43,442 bases of DNA from Marvinbryantia sp. (GTDB lineage: Bacteria > Bacillota > Clostridia > Lachnospirales > Lachnospiraceae). The DNA is taken from NCBI GenBank assembly GCA_016297895.1, contig JAEDFS010000013.1, forward strand, positions 1 to 43,442, given 5' to 3'. Shown here one piece after another: positions 34,872 to 41,785 of this stretch; position 1 is the stretch's first letter; each line of letters opens with the position of its first letter. The translations under genes and the position numbers were made by a program. Below the pieces are notes generated by a model. It was not told where the DNA came from and made no database searches. It saw only the letters and a program-made list of their open reading frames with translations.

Positions 34872-36281
34872 ATGAAAAGAAAACGATTTCTAAAATTGTG
34901 GAGTCTGGTTGTGCTTGTAACCTTTTTTATCTTATGTACAAAAGTCTCAACGCAGGCGCAAACGCTGAAGGAGAAGGCTTTGACCGGATACAAAGCAGCA
35001 CTTGAAACGAACTACTTTTTGGGTCCATATGGTTATGGAGAGAAGTATAAGGCAGATTCCTTTTATCTGATGGACCTAAATAATGACAGTATTCCGGAGT
35101 TGTTTGTGAAAGCCTATTTCCAGGGGGCCATCAAGGGCTATACAGTCTATACTTATAAAAATGGAAGCGTTCAGCTTATGGGAGCTGTCTGTGGAGGTGA
35201 AAGTGTTACTGAGGTGTTTTATTATAAGAAAGCAAAACTGTTAAGAGAAGACTGGACACGATGGAACCGTACCGTAAGAGCGTTTTGGAAAATGAAGGAT
35301 TCCAAAATAAGCATTGCTTTTGGATATCTGAAAATGGAGAATGAGAAAGATAAATACTATACAGAAAGAAAAGGTATTACAAAACAGGCATATACGTCCC
35401 TGGTAAAGCGTGAAACAGGTTCTGAAAAGGCTGTAAATATTGAGAAACTCCTAATAAAGAATACTTCGGCGAACCGAAAAAAATATCTCTCGGTAAAAGA
35501 AAATACGCCGTCCATAAAACTCAATAAATCGTCTGTAACACTGGCACTAGACGGAACGGCTTCCGTTCAATTAAAGGCAGTATTGTCCGGCCTGAAAGGA
35601 AAAGTGACCTGGAGCAGCAGCAACAAAAAAGTCGCAGTTGTCAGCAAGCTCGGAAAAGTGACCGGCAAGAAAGCCGGATATGCAGTCATCACGGTAAAAG
35701 TCGGTAAATATATTACGCAGTGCAAAGTTCATGTTAAAAGAAATAAATCAGAGATTGAAAATGAACAGGCGATGGTTCAATACAGAAAACTTCTGGAAAC
35801 CGGAAAGTTTCTTTCTCCTGAAGATAACGGGGCAGCACATGGATTTTATCTGTTAGATCTGGATGGAAACGGTGTGAAAGAAATTATCATTTCCAGGGGA
35901 AAGACAGGGTATCTCTATACATACTATCAGAACAAAACAGCAAAGCTTCTATCATGCGGTGGCTGGGGCGGAAATATCTGGAAATATTATAAAAAGAACC
36001 ATGTACTGTTATTTGAACAGAGCGGTTCCGGAATCCATGAAAAAACGTATTACACTATAAGAAATGGACGCCTTGTGGAAGAAGCACATAACAGCTTTGA
36101 CGCAAATCGAAATCTGCATTTTTATAAACGCAACGGAAAGAACACAACAAAGAAAAATGTGGAAGCCTATGAACGTCAACTGAATAAGGAAAAACCAGTG
36201 GAATTAGAGACTGTTATGGGAGGCGCCGGAAAAGGATTTAAGAAAAATACCGCTTCCAACAGAAACAGCTATCTTAAATAA
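34872..36281 (+). CDS. Secreted protein with a Big_2 domain between two duplicated domains
   Basis: A 469-residue exported protein with a signal peptide ending near TQAQ (residue 30). An N-terminal domain (about 34-208) and a C-terminal domain (about 298-469) are duplicates: each has Y-x-x-x-L followed by F-Y-L-x-D-L, a calcium-type loop (DLNNDSIPELF at 68-78, DLDGNGVKEII at 329-339) and a closing NT-x-x-NR-x-x-YL motif (197-207 and 459-468). Between them, 213-289 is a bacterial Ig-like Big_2 domain (TWSSSNKKVAVVSKLGKVTG). Such layouts suggest surface binding, but no anchor motif is visible. The ribosome binding site is weak. It is last of the three-gene island. Confidence 0.8.
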   Translation: MKRKRFLKLWSLVVLVTFFILCTKVSTQAQTLKEKALTGYKAALETNYFLGPYGYGEKYKADSFYLMDLNNDSIPELFVKAYFQGAIKGYTVYTYKNGSVQLMGAVCGGESVTEVFYYKKAKLLREDWTRWNRTVRAFWKMKDSKISIAFGYLKMENEKDKYYTERKGITKQAYTSLVKRETGSEKAVNIEKLLIKNTSANRKKYLSVKENTPSIKLNKSSVTLALDGTASVQLKAVLSGLKGKVTWSSSNKKVAVVSKLGKVTGKKAGYAVITVKVGKYITQCKVHVKRNKSEIENEQAMVQYRKLLETGKFLSPEDNGAAHGFYLLDLDGNGVKEIIISRGKTGYLYTYYQNKTAKLLSCGGWGGNIWKYYKKNHVLLFEQSGSGIHEKTYYTIRNGRLVEEAHNSFDANRNLHFYKRNGKNTTKKNVEAYERQLNKEKPVELETVMGGAGKGFKKNTASNRNSYLK

Positions 36282-36414
36282 GGTATTGAAGACATTGGGT
36301 CTGGTACTCTAAACACATTTTTACAATTATTCTCTTAGCGCCTGTACCCTCTGTCTTCCTCAGCAAAAGCAGGTACGATCAACTGCATAAACAAACCTCT
36401 TGCGATCCTCTTTC

Positions 36415-37011
36415 CTATCCTATTTCGAATATTAAGATCTTCTCTCTTGGATTCTTTCCGTCAAATAAATCCATACAGGCAATCTCATCCACAAACATCA
36501 ACTCATCCCGTGTCATCAGATACGCCACATATTCATCCGACGGATAATAGAAAAAGAGCTGCAGTTCCCGGGGATTCTCATAATAGGAATCAAGAATTCC
36601 AGCCAAAACCTTCTGCAGGATTTCTACAGAAAACGGATTGAAAAAATAACATCTGTCCACTTCCGCTGAAACCTTGTATGTTTCTGCACTTTTCATCACA
36701 AATGATGTACGACTGCCTGATACAGCATTTTCCTGATTGGAAACTGCTCCTGCATAGATGCGCTCATCATACTCAATCCCAATGGCCTTACACCTCGTCT
36801 GGTAAGACAAAAAGAAACACACACGCCCCTTTCCGGTGCCGTAATCCAAAAGGGTGTTTTTCTTTCTAATATAACCACTGTTTGCCAATCGTTCCAATAC
36901 ACAATACGGTGTGGGCTCATACGGATAGTGAAACTGATCCGAATTCGTATCATCACGACCTGTTGTTTTTATTTTAAGCAGCTTATCCCACTGCAGTTCC
37001 TTCTGATCCAT
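36415..37011 (-). CDS. Class I SAM-dependent methyltransferase
   Basis: A 198-residue protein with motif I LLDYGTGKGR (54-63) for S-adenosylmethionine, an acidic residue after strand 2 (GIEYDERIY) and a motif IV-like FFNPF that is compatible with methylation of a nitrogen. The C-terminal half (ELQLFFYYPSDEYVAYL) completes the Rossmann fold. The substrate, protein or small molecule, cannot be told. AAGGA lies eight bases before the ATG. It points toward the secreted-protein island (convergent); the 133-base gap at 36282-36414 holds no clear terminator or gene. Confidence 0.82.
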   Translation of the reverse strand: MDQKELQWDKLLKIKTTGRDDTNSDQFHYPYEPTPYCVLERLANSGYIRKKNTLLDYGTGKGRVCFFLSYQTRCKAIGIEYDERIYAGAVSNQENAVSGSRTSFVMKSAETYKVSAEVDRCYFFNPFSVEILQKVLAGILDSYYENPRELQLFFYYPSDEYVAYLMTRDELMFVDEIACMDLFDGKNPREKILIFEIG

Positions 37012-37057
37012 AGCAAAATCCTTCCCGGAGTAATTCCCATCACAAAAAACATAATCG

Positions 37058-37276
37058 TCAATATATCTTTTCTACTTCTCCGGCAATACCGTACTGCTCC
37101 ATGAAATCCTGCAAATCCTGTGGATTTCGCAAAATCATGATCTCCTCAAATTTTTTCGTCTGCAAATTCTGGAATCCTGCAACTTGTTCACCATTGCAAA
37201 TGCTGCAGCGAATCACAGGCTTCACCTGCTCCGGGTCAAAAGATATCCTTTCTTTCTTCTTTTTCTTCCAAAACAT
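37058..37276 (-). CDS. Small conserved protein of unknown function
   Basis: A 72-residue protein starting MFWKKKKKERISFDPEQVKP, followed by VIRCSICNGEQVAGF and a charged tail. I recall similar short proteins in Lachnospiraceae carrying misleading enzyme names; no function can be inferred. The two cysteines (CSIC) could bind metal or be structural. Start is the ATG after TGGGGAAG; a GTG four codons upstream is also possible. It lies 46 bases before the methyltransferase gene and its start overlaps the end of a gene fragment in another frame. Confidence 0.55.
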   Translation of the reverse strand: MFWKKKKKERISFDPEQVKPVIRCSICNGEQVAGFQNLQTKKFEEIMILRNPQDLQDFMEQYGIAGEVEKIY

Positions 37277-37443
37277 AGACTTCCCCACTTAATATTGCTT
37301 CCATGTTATTTACAATATATTCCTGTGCTTGCCTCCCATAGATTACAATCATATAATCCACGCCTCTTGAACTACTCCTCTTTTCAGCACCAATTCCAAA
37401 CTGAATTCTTTTCTCAGTCGGCAGCGTGACATTTTTATTATGA
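37236..37443 (-). pseudogene. 3' fragment of an unidentified gene
   Basis: An open minus-strand frame with a coding appearance (VTLPTEKRIQFGIGAEKRSS, VDYMIVIYGRQAQEYIVNNM) ends at TGA 37236-37238 and has no start codon. It abuts the DUF523 stop and the right copy of the 61-bp repeat. It overlaps the start of the 72-residue gene by about 40 bases, as natural operon neighbours do. It is probably the surviving 3' end of that gene's former upstream partner, cut at the repeat boundary. I do not recognise the family. Confidence 0.5.
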
Positions 37444-37938
37444 TGTCGGACCAGTCATAGGTTCCGTTTTTATTCCAGTCTCTTCCTCCCGGTGGTCTGT
37501 ACGGAATGCAGACACCTCACTTTCCCCATAAACCTTTATTCCATGTTCCGCCAAAAGAGATGCTGTCACTCCATTGCCTCTGATCAGCTTCCCTGAGAAC
37601 GTCCCGTCATAGACCTCACCATATCCACAGGATGGACTTCTCTCTTTTAATATGGCAGCCTTGCAATCATAAAGTTCTGCCAATTGAAGTGCTTCCTTCG
37701 CTCCACACCGGTACTCTTCCGTCACATCCCGTCCATCCTTCGTTACAACTTTCCCGTCTTCTGAGATTTCAGCCGGCATTCTTGGTGTAGGCAGTCCTCC
37801 CAGCTGTTCCGGGCAGACAGGAATCAGATGGATATCCTTCCGTTTCAAAAGCTCCATTACTTCTCTATTCGGTTGAGGGATCCCGTTATACCTGCAATTC
37901 ACCCCAAGAAGGCAGGCACTTACCAGTATATTGCACAT
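37438..37938 (-). CDS. DUF523 (TudS-like) protein
   Basis: A 166-residue protein of the DUF523 family, to which the thiouracil desulfidase TudS belongs. Conserved cysteines that can hold an iron-sulfur cluster are visible in SACLLGVNCRYNG (8-20), IPVCPEQLGGLPTPR and KERSPSCGYGEVYDG. The last 25 residues are unlike the family and arise because the frame runs on through a piece of the coiled-coil gene start, so the C terminus is altered by rearrangement. The natural domain ends near YGESEV. The gene starts three bases after the MmcQ/YjbR gene stop. A truncated paralogue lies at 32504-32730. Confidence 0.88.
   Translation of the reverse strand: MCNILVSACLLGVNCRYNGIPQPNREVMELLKRKDIHLIPVCPEQLGGLPTPRMPAEISEDGKVVTKDGRDVTEEYRCGAKEALQLAELYDCKAAILKERSPSCGYGEVYDGTFSGKLIRGNGVTASLLAEHGIKVYGESEVSAFRTDHREEETGIKTEPMTGPTS
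37444..37504. repeat. 61-bp direct repeat, right copy
   Basis: Same sequence and orientation as 32478-32538 with one mismatch. Here it forms the 3' end of the intact DUF523 gene. The coiled-coil gene that should follow is cut after the codons for DWSD, and there is no ATG for it. Confidence 0.9.
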
Positions 37939-37941
37939 CTT

Positions 37942-38310
37942 TTACTTCGCCTTCTTTCTTTTCGTTCCGGTCAAGTCATAGCTTAATCCAATCAGGTTTT
38001 GTATCTGTTCTTCCGATACCGAACCATCCAGTCGAATACTGATCCATTTGTCTTTATTCATGTGATACGCCGGATGGAACCCATCCTGCGAAAGGAGGAA
38101 CCCGATCAACATAGGATCACATTTCAGGTTCAGTACATCGATGATGTCATTGCCGGTAAGACCCAGCTTGGACCTGGATATTCTAAGGAGAACAGCATAC
38201 CATTTTTTGTTGTCCGAATGGCGCAGGACTGCATTCTCATCGTTCCAGGGGTAATCCGGAGAGGTGTTAAATTGTTGGGTTGTATAATCGAATACTTGTT
38301 GTCTGGTCAT
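37942..38310 (-). CDS. MmcQ/YjbR-family protein
   Basis: A 122-residue protein of the MmcQ/YjbR family, a CyaY-like fold of about 110-120 residues sometimes called double-wing DNA-binding. Typical blocks are present: TSPDYPWNDENAVLRHSDNKKW near the N terminus in two parts, DIIDVLNLKCDP in the middle, and HMNKDKWISIRLDGSVSEEQ toward the end. The molecular role is not established. It precedes DUF523 by three bases. The ribosome binding site is weak. The 137 bases upstream to the next gene show nothing definite. Confidence 0.88.
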   Translation of the reverse strand: MTRQQVFDYTTQQFNTSPDYPWNDENAVLRHSDNKKWYAVLLRISRSKLGLTGNDIIDVLNLKCDPMLIGFLLSQDGFHPAYHMNKDKWISIRLDGSVSEEQIQNLIGLSYDLTGTKRKKAK

Positions 38311-38447
38311 GGTAGGTTCTCTTCTGTTTCCATTTCTATATTAACATTTCTTTGCCTTCTCCCGGACATTTAATTTATCAATTCACCCTCCCTTGCAGCC
38401 ATCTACGCCAAAATAAGTTCCATATGTGTTCATCTCGCCGTGTCACC

Positions 38448-38627
38448 CTAATCCAGCATCATAATCGACGAATCGACTTCACCGATTGCCGTTTCCAGGC
38501 TGTCTAACTTATTACATACATCACTGATAGAATTATAAAGTCCGTCCCCTTTGATCTCATCCAATTTCCCGTTAATATCCTGCAGCTCCCGAAGGATATC
38601 CTCTAATACCGAAATCATTTCATCCAT
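38448..38627 (-). CDS. 59-residue coiled-coil protein
   Basis: A short gene reading MDEMISVLEDILRELQDING followed by KLDEIKGDGLYNSISDVCNK and ending IMMLD. Leucines and isoleucines fall in a heptad-like pattern in two helices split by a GDG turn, so it is probably a two-helix oligomer. Coding is supported by GGAGG eight bases before ATG, a TTGTGC-17-TACAAT promoter about 80 bases upstream, and a stable acidic-amphipathic composition. No function can be assigned. Confidence 0.65.
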   Translation of the reverse strand: MDEMISVLEDILRELQDINGKLDEIKGDGLYNSISDVCNKLDSLETAIGEVDSSIMMLD

Positions 38628-38706
38628 TTTTCATTCCTCCATAGTTTCTGGTTTGTTTTCCGACTGTCTCCCGTCTCAAATACAGATTACTTCTATTTCC
38701 AAAATC

Positions 38707-38735
38707 ATTGTACCATGGCAAGTAATAATGCACAA
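38707..38735 (-). promoter_or_regulatory. Promoter of the 59-residue protein gene
   Basis: On the minus strand TTGTGC (38730-38735) and TACAAT (38707-38712) are spaced by 17 bases, the same boxes and spacing as at 33051-33079. Nothing else is visible in 38628-38814, which is A+T-rich. Confidence 0.55.
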
Positions 38736-38814
38736 TAAATATTGTTATTTTTTACGTTTTATTGTAAATTAATACCCTCTTTGACCAGTTTTCACTTAGG
38801 AAGCAGGTGATATA

Positions 38815-38886
38815 TTGCACCATCTTGTAGTGATTGATACCAATATTATTGTCTCTGCCTTACTTTCTAAAATACAAGCGTTGTAG
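38815..38886 (+). pseudogene. N-terminal fragment of a PIN-domain toxin gene
   Basis: A plus-strand frame from a TTG after GCAGGTGA reads HHLVVIDTNIIVSALLSKIQ and stops two codons later. VVIDTN-x-x-VSALLS is the first strand and acidic residue of PIN nucleases of the COG1569 type, whose full length is about 130-140 residues. Only the first 23 codons remain; the stop falls where the sequence switches to an AraC gene fragment. No antitoxin gene is visible. Confidence 0.6.
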
Positions 38887-38892
38887 ATTTTA

Positions 38893-39003
38893 TTACTCAT
38901 GACCTTGAATCTCCTTTCTGATATGCTCAGCAAGGGCAAGCCTTCTGCTACAAATATACTCAGTCACACTGAAACCACAAAGCATTGCAAATCCCTTCTG
39001 AAA
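38893..39003 (-). pseudogene. AraC regulator gene fragment
   Basis: The minus-strand frame FQKGFAMLCGFSVTEYICSR, then RLALAEHIRKEIQGHE, is about 90% identical in DNA over the first 80 bases to the helix-turn-helix part of the AraC gene at 41782-42237 (its 42055-42135). It lacks everything before and after, and is fused out of frame to another small gene. Confidence 0.8.
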
Positions 39004-39109
39004 ACAGAGACGAAACACCTGCTAATTCCCCTATCTGTGCATATGTCAGTTTAAATTGATCCTGACCATTTTCAGCTATCCATTTCCACAATCCATCATA
39101 TTTGCTCAT
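38960..39109 (-). pseudogene. Small gene start fused to AraC debris
   Basis: Reads MSKYDGLWKWIAENGQDQFK, then LTYAQIGELAGV, the N-terminal half of a short protein family I recall from Firmicutes (about 70-90 residues, function unknown). It then runs out of frame through the AraC fragment to a stop, giving 49 residues. The ATG lies inside the last codons of the GNAT-hydrolase gene. The native C-terminal half is missing. Confidence 0.55.
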
Positions 39110-40247
39110 CACATAACTCCTGCATCCATCTATCCAAAAAACTCATCTGCTCCTTAGTATGAAACCAGTGTTCTCCGCCCTCCATCACTGTAAACCCTGC
39201 GCCATTATCATTAACAAATTCATTGATCGTATCGATTGACTGCAGGTTATCCGTGCTTCCATACAATATTTCAGTCGGCACCTTCCAGTTAATCTTATTA
39301 TTTCTGACATACTGAAGATAATCCCAGGATAAGTCATCTCCGAAATCAACCGGAATAATTTTTTTCTCTTCCAGTTCTCTTTCGCTTACTCCTGCCCAGG
39401 AAATCATAGCAAGTATCAGTTTCTCCAGATTTACAATCGGCGAAATAAAATATGCTTTTTCAAAATAATCGCCGATTCCTGCATTCATAGAAAAATAAGC
39501 CCCAATGCTGCCGGCAACAAGAATCATCTCACTATATGTCTTTTTAAGTTCCTTTACCTTATCACCAAACTCTTCCTTAGCCTCCCATGGATTCTCAGCT
39601 TTGTAATCAAACCCATATATATCACAGTCTCTAAAAAACGGTTTGTAATACTCAGATTCTGAAGCGCTGCCACCTTTTCCATGAACATAAAAAACCAACT
39701 TCTTATTCTGATTATCCAACCAGTCTTGTTTTGTAAGAAAAGTGAAATGCTCTGTTCTTACATCTCCCATAAGTTCACACGGTTTATTTTCTTCCGTGTG
39801 ATGATACACAAAGCCGCACTTCTCCTGGCATCGTTTCGATTTTTCATTGCCGTCATAATACCCGCACCACATAGCACTGCAGCCTAAATCCAAAAATGCA
39901 TGCTTCTGTAATGCTTTGACTGCTTCCGGAATCAGTCCTCGTCCCCAGAATGGTACTCCAATCCAATATCCCACCTCTATCTCATCATCTGCCACAGCAG
40001 TATGCGACTGAGCAGGAGGAATTAAACCTATGCTGCCTATCGCCACATTATCTTCTTTCAGACACACAGCATATGTTTCATCTGCAGATAACACGTTTTT
40101 TATGATTTCAAGGCTATTTTCCACACTTGTATGAACAGGCCATCCTGCAATCGGACCAACCTTTGGATCTTTTGCATATTTATATAAGCTTTCTGCATCC
40201 TTCTCCTCCCAAGGACGGAGAATCAGTCTTTCTGTTTCAAATACCAT
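39096..40247 (-). CDS. Fusion of a GNAT acetyltransferase and an alpha/beta hydrolase
   Basis: A 383-residue two-domain protein. Residues 1-175 are a RimJ/RimL-type GNAT: FETERLILRPWEEKDAESLY, EVGYWIGVPFWGRGLIPEAV (acetyl-CoA loop) and a normal ending HFTFLTKQDW. Residues 184-383 are an alpha/beta hydrolase: VFYVHGKGGSA oxyanion region, nucleophile S247 in AGSIGAYF, acid D333 in YGSTDNL and H360 or H363 in GGEHWFHT. The GNAT part is complete to its usual terminal residues, so the join looks like loss of a stop between two genes or a true fusion. Substrates are unknown. It lies three bases after the TetR gene and is probably controlled by it. Confidence 0.85.
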   Translation of the reverse strand: MVFETERLILRPWEEKDAESLYKYAKDPKVGPIAGWPVHTSVENSLEIIKNVLSADETYAVCLKEDNVAIGSIGLIPPAQSHTAVADDEIEVGYWIGVPFWGRGLIPEAVKALQKHAFLDLGCSAMWCGYYDGNEKSKRCQEKCGFVYHHTEENKPCELMGDVRTEHFTFLTKQDWLDNQNKKLVFYVHGKGGSASESEYYKPFFRDCDIYGFDYKAENPWEAKEEFGDKVKELKKTYSEMILVAGSIGAYFSMNAGIGDYFEKAYFISPIVNLEKLILAMISWAGVSERELEEKKIIPVDFGDDLSWDYLQYVRNNKINWKVPTEILYGSTDNLQSIDTINEFVNDNGAGFTVMEGGEHWFHTKEQMSFLDRWMQELCDEQI

Positions 40248-40250
40248 AAC

Positions 40251-40823
40251 CTATTGCTCCTTTATCAACTGCTTTCTAATATGATTCGTTATCGAATCAT
40301 ACACCTCGGGTGTCATACTTACAATTCTGCTCCACATTCGAACACCCTGATAAGCATAGAGAATTACATTAACAATCTCTTTGACATTCACTGTATTGAA
40401 TTCGCCTCTGACTATTCCGTATTCAATAAGATCAGACCATTTCTTTTCACCTATCCTATTGAAGTAATTCATCCTATCATTCGAGCAGGTACCTGAATAT
40501 TCATACATTGCCAGAGACAGTGAATCTTCTGAATGCTCCATCTCATTCCTCATCAGCGCAAGTGCTCTGTCAAGAATAACTGTTGCCGCCATCCCATCTT
40601 CTATTTCTTTTTGAAAATTCATTTCATCTTTCTGGTTGATTTTCTCAAGAATTGCTTCAAACAATTCTCTTGTGCTTCCAAAATGACTATATACCCCACC
40701 TCTGCTCATTCCAGTTGCTTCGCAGATATCTTTCATAGTGATCTTATTAAATCCATCCTTTGCAAACAACTCATATGCATTTTCTAAAATACTTTCTCTT
40801 GTTCGTGCCTTCTTGCTAATCAT
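40251..40823 (-). CDS. TetR-family regulator
   Basis: A 190-residue repressor-type protein: N-terminal helix-turn-helix ITMKDICEATGMSRGGVYSH and the FGSTRELFEAIL helix, followed by an all-helical ligand domain (ILYAYQGVRMWSRIV near the end). Start is the ATG eight bases after GGAG; the longer frame upstream covers the promoter and operators. It is first in a two-gene operon with the GNAT-hydrolase. The promoter contains two palindromes, so it most likely represses itself and the fusion gene until a ligand binds. Confidence 0.92.
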   Translation of the reverse strand: MISKKARTRESILENAYELFAKDGFNKITMKDICEATGMSRGGVYSHFGSTRELFEAILEKINQKDEMNFQKEIEDGMAATVILDRALALMRNEMEHSEDSLSLAMYEYSGTCSNDRMNYFNRIGEKKWSDLIEYGIVRGEFNTVNVKEIVNVILYAYQGVRMWSRIVSMTPEVYDSITNHIRKQLIKEQ

Positions 40824-40840
40824 ATCTACATCTCCATTTT

Positions 40841-40889
40841 CGACACTTATGTCGTTTTTCATTATAGACACTGTTGTCGATTTTGTCAA
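40841..40889 (-). promoter_or_regulatory. Consensus promoter with two TetR-type operators
   Basis: On the minus strand TTGACA (40884-40889) and TATAAT (40861-40866) are spaced by 17 bases, a perfect consensus. One palindrome, CGACA-x4-TGTCG, lies at 40841-40854 just downstream of the -10 box. A near copy, GACACTGTTGTCG on the plus strand, fills the spacer at 40867-40879. Both would be blocked by a bound dimer. Confidence 0.88.
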
Positions 40890-40890
40890 G

Positions 40891-40933
40891 AAAAAAGCCT
40901 GCGGACATCAGGACATCCCAACACCCGCAGGCT
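40891..40933 (-). terminator. Terminator just upstream of the TetR promoter
   Basis: On the minus strand AGCCTGCGG (40925-40933) pairs with CCGCAGGCT across a loop of about 20 bases and is followed by six T. The T run ends one base before the TetR -35 box. It would have ended a leftward transcript; a short coding-like tail (PELDGLHLISARECK, stop at 40951-40953) just upstream is probably the end of that lost gene. Confidence 0.8.
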
Positions 40934-41001
40934 CACCTCTGTATCCTTATTCACTTACACTCTCTGGCAGAAATCAAATGCAATCCATCCAACTCTGGAC
41001 T

Positions 41002-41280
41002 TTAATCTTCCCCATCGTGAGGCTGAAGCCTCACTGTCGGATCCTTCAAAGTATGTGCATCATCCGTGCTCATGTTGTACTCATAATAAAGCTGACCTTC
41101 TCCATCACGGTTCACCGTTATTCTGTCCGGCATCAGTGGATAAAGTGCAATAATCTCGCCCCTTGCATTTCGAATAATCTGACTGTACGCATTCCCCCAA
41201 AGAAGCAATTGCGTCATCAAAGTTTCACGGAATACAAAGCTTGTCATCTCCGGGTTCGGCTCATCATGAAGCAAAAATAA
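41002..41280 (-). pseudogene. Phage portal protein gene fragment
   Basis: Reads LLHDEPNPEMTSFVFRETLM, then LLLWGNAYSQIIRNARGEII and ALYPLMPDRITVNRDGEGQL, an internal piece of an HK97-type portal protein, which forms the DNA entry ring of phage heads. Full proteins are about 400 residues; roughly 85 remain, starting without a start codon and ending in a premature stop. It marks a decayed prophage or an imported phage fragment. Confidence 0.82.
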
Positions 41281-41281
41281 A

Positions 41282-41407
41282 GAGGATGATCCACCGGCAA
41301 AACGTGATGAAGATTCCATGTTGATGACAGGAAACATGAAACATTTCCCAACAAAGCCTTTCATTGTAACTCCAAACGAATTACTTGAAATTATTCTCTG
41401 GCAGTGA
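41282..41407 (+). other. Possible plus-strand gene scrap
   Basis: Between the portal and recombinase fragments a plus-strand frame reads DSMLMTGNMKHFPTKPFIVT, then PNELLEIILWQ, to a stop at 41405-41407. The composition looks coding and the opposite strand does not match either neighbour here, so it may be another mobile-element scrap in reverse orientation. Family not recognised; could be chance. Confidence 0.25.
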
Positions 41408-41785
41408 TTCCACCATTTCGAGAAGCTGCTCCGCCTCCAACACCATATCAATATGGCTTTTTACGGCATTCAGTACACTGGCCATAAGAGTTTCTTCATC
41501 AATGCTGTGTGTACTGCAGCCCTTTTTAGCCTTTCGTGTAGAACAGATAAAATATGTGTATTCCTTATCCCCGGCGGTGTAATGCTTGCGAACCATGTTC
41601 TGTCCGCAGTCAGCACATTTCAAATAACCTGAAAACGGATAAACTGTTTCCTCTGCCGGAGCGATGCGGATATCCCTCTGCATAATTCTCTGCACGGTAT
41701 CAAAATTTCTCTTCGTAACAATTGCCGGATGGGAATCTTCCACACGGATCCATTTCTCTTCATCCTTAGGCATTACTTTTTTCAC
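41381..41785 (-). pseudogene. Large serine recombinase gene fragment
   Basis: About 134 residues of the middle of a large serine integrase: MPKDEEKWIRVEDSHPAIV (recombinase domain), FSGYLKCADCGQNMVRKHY with a second cysteine pair in FICSTRKAKKGC (zinc ribbon), then the start of the coiled-coil region. The catalytic N-terminal resolvase domain and the C-terminal end are absent, so it cannot act. Its 5' end is joined directly to the truncated AraC gene, and its 3' end to other phage or element debris. Confidence 0.85.

Noticed and set aside
36282..36414. Terminator between the converging secreted-protein island and methyltransferase gene
   Set aside because: Only a five-base GTACC/GGTAC pairing with a large loop and no T tract could be found.
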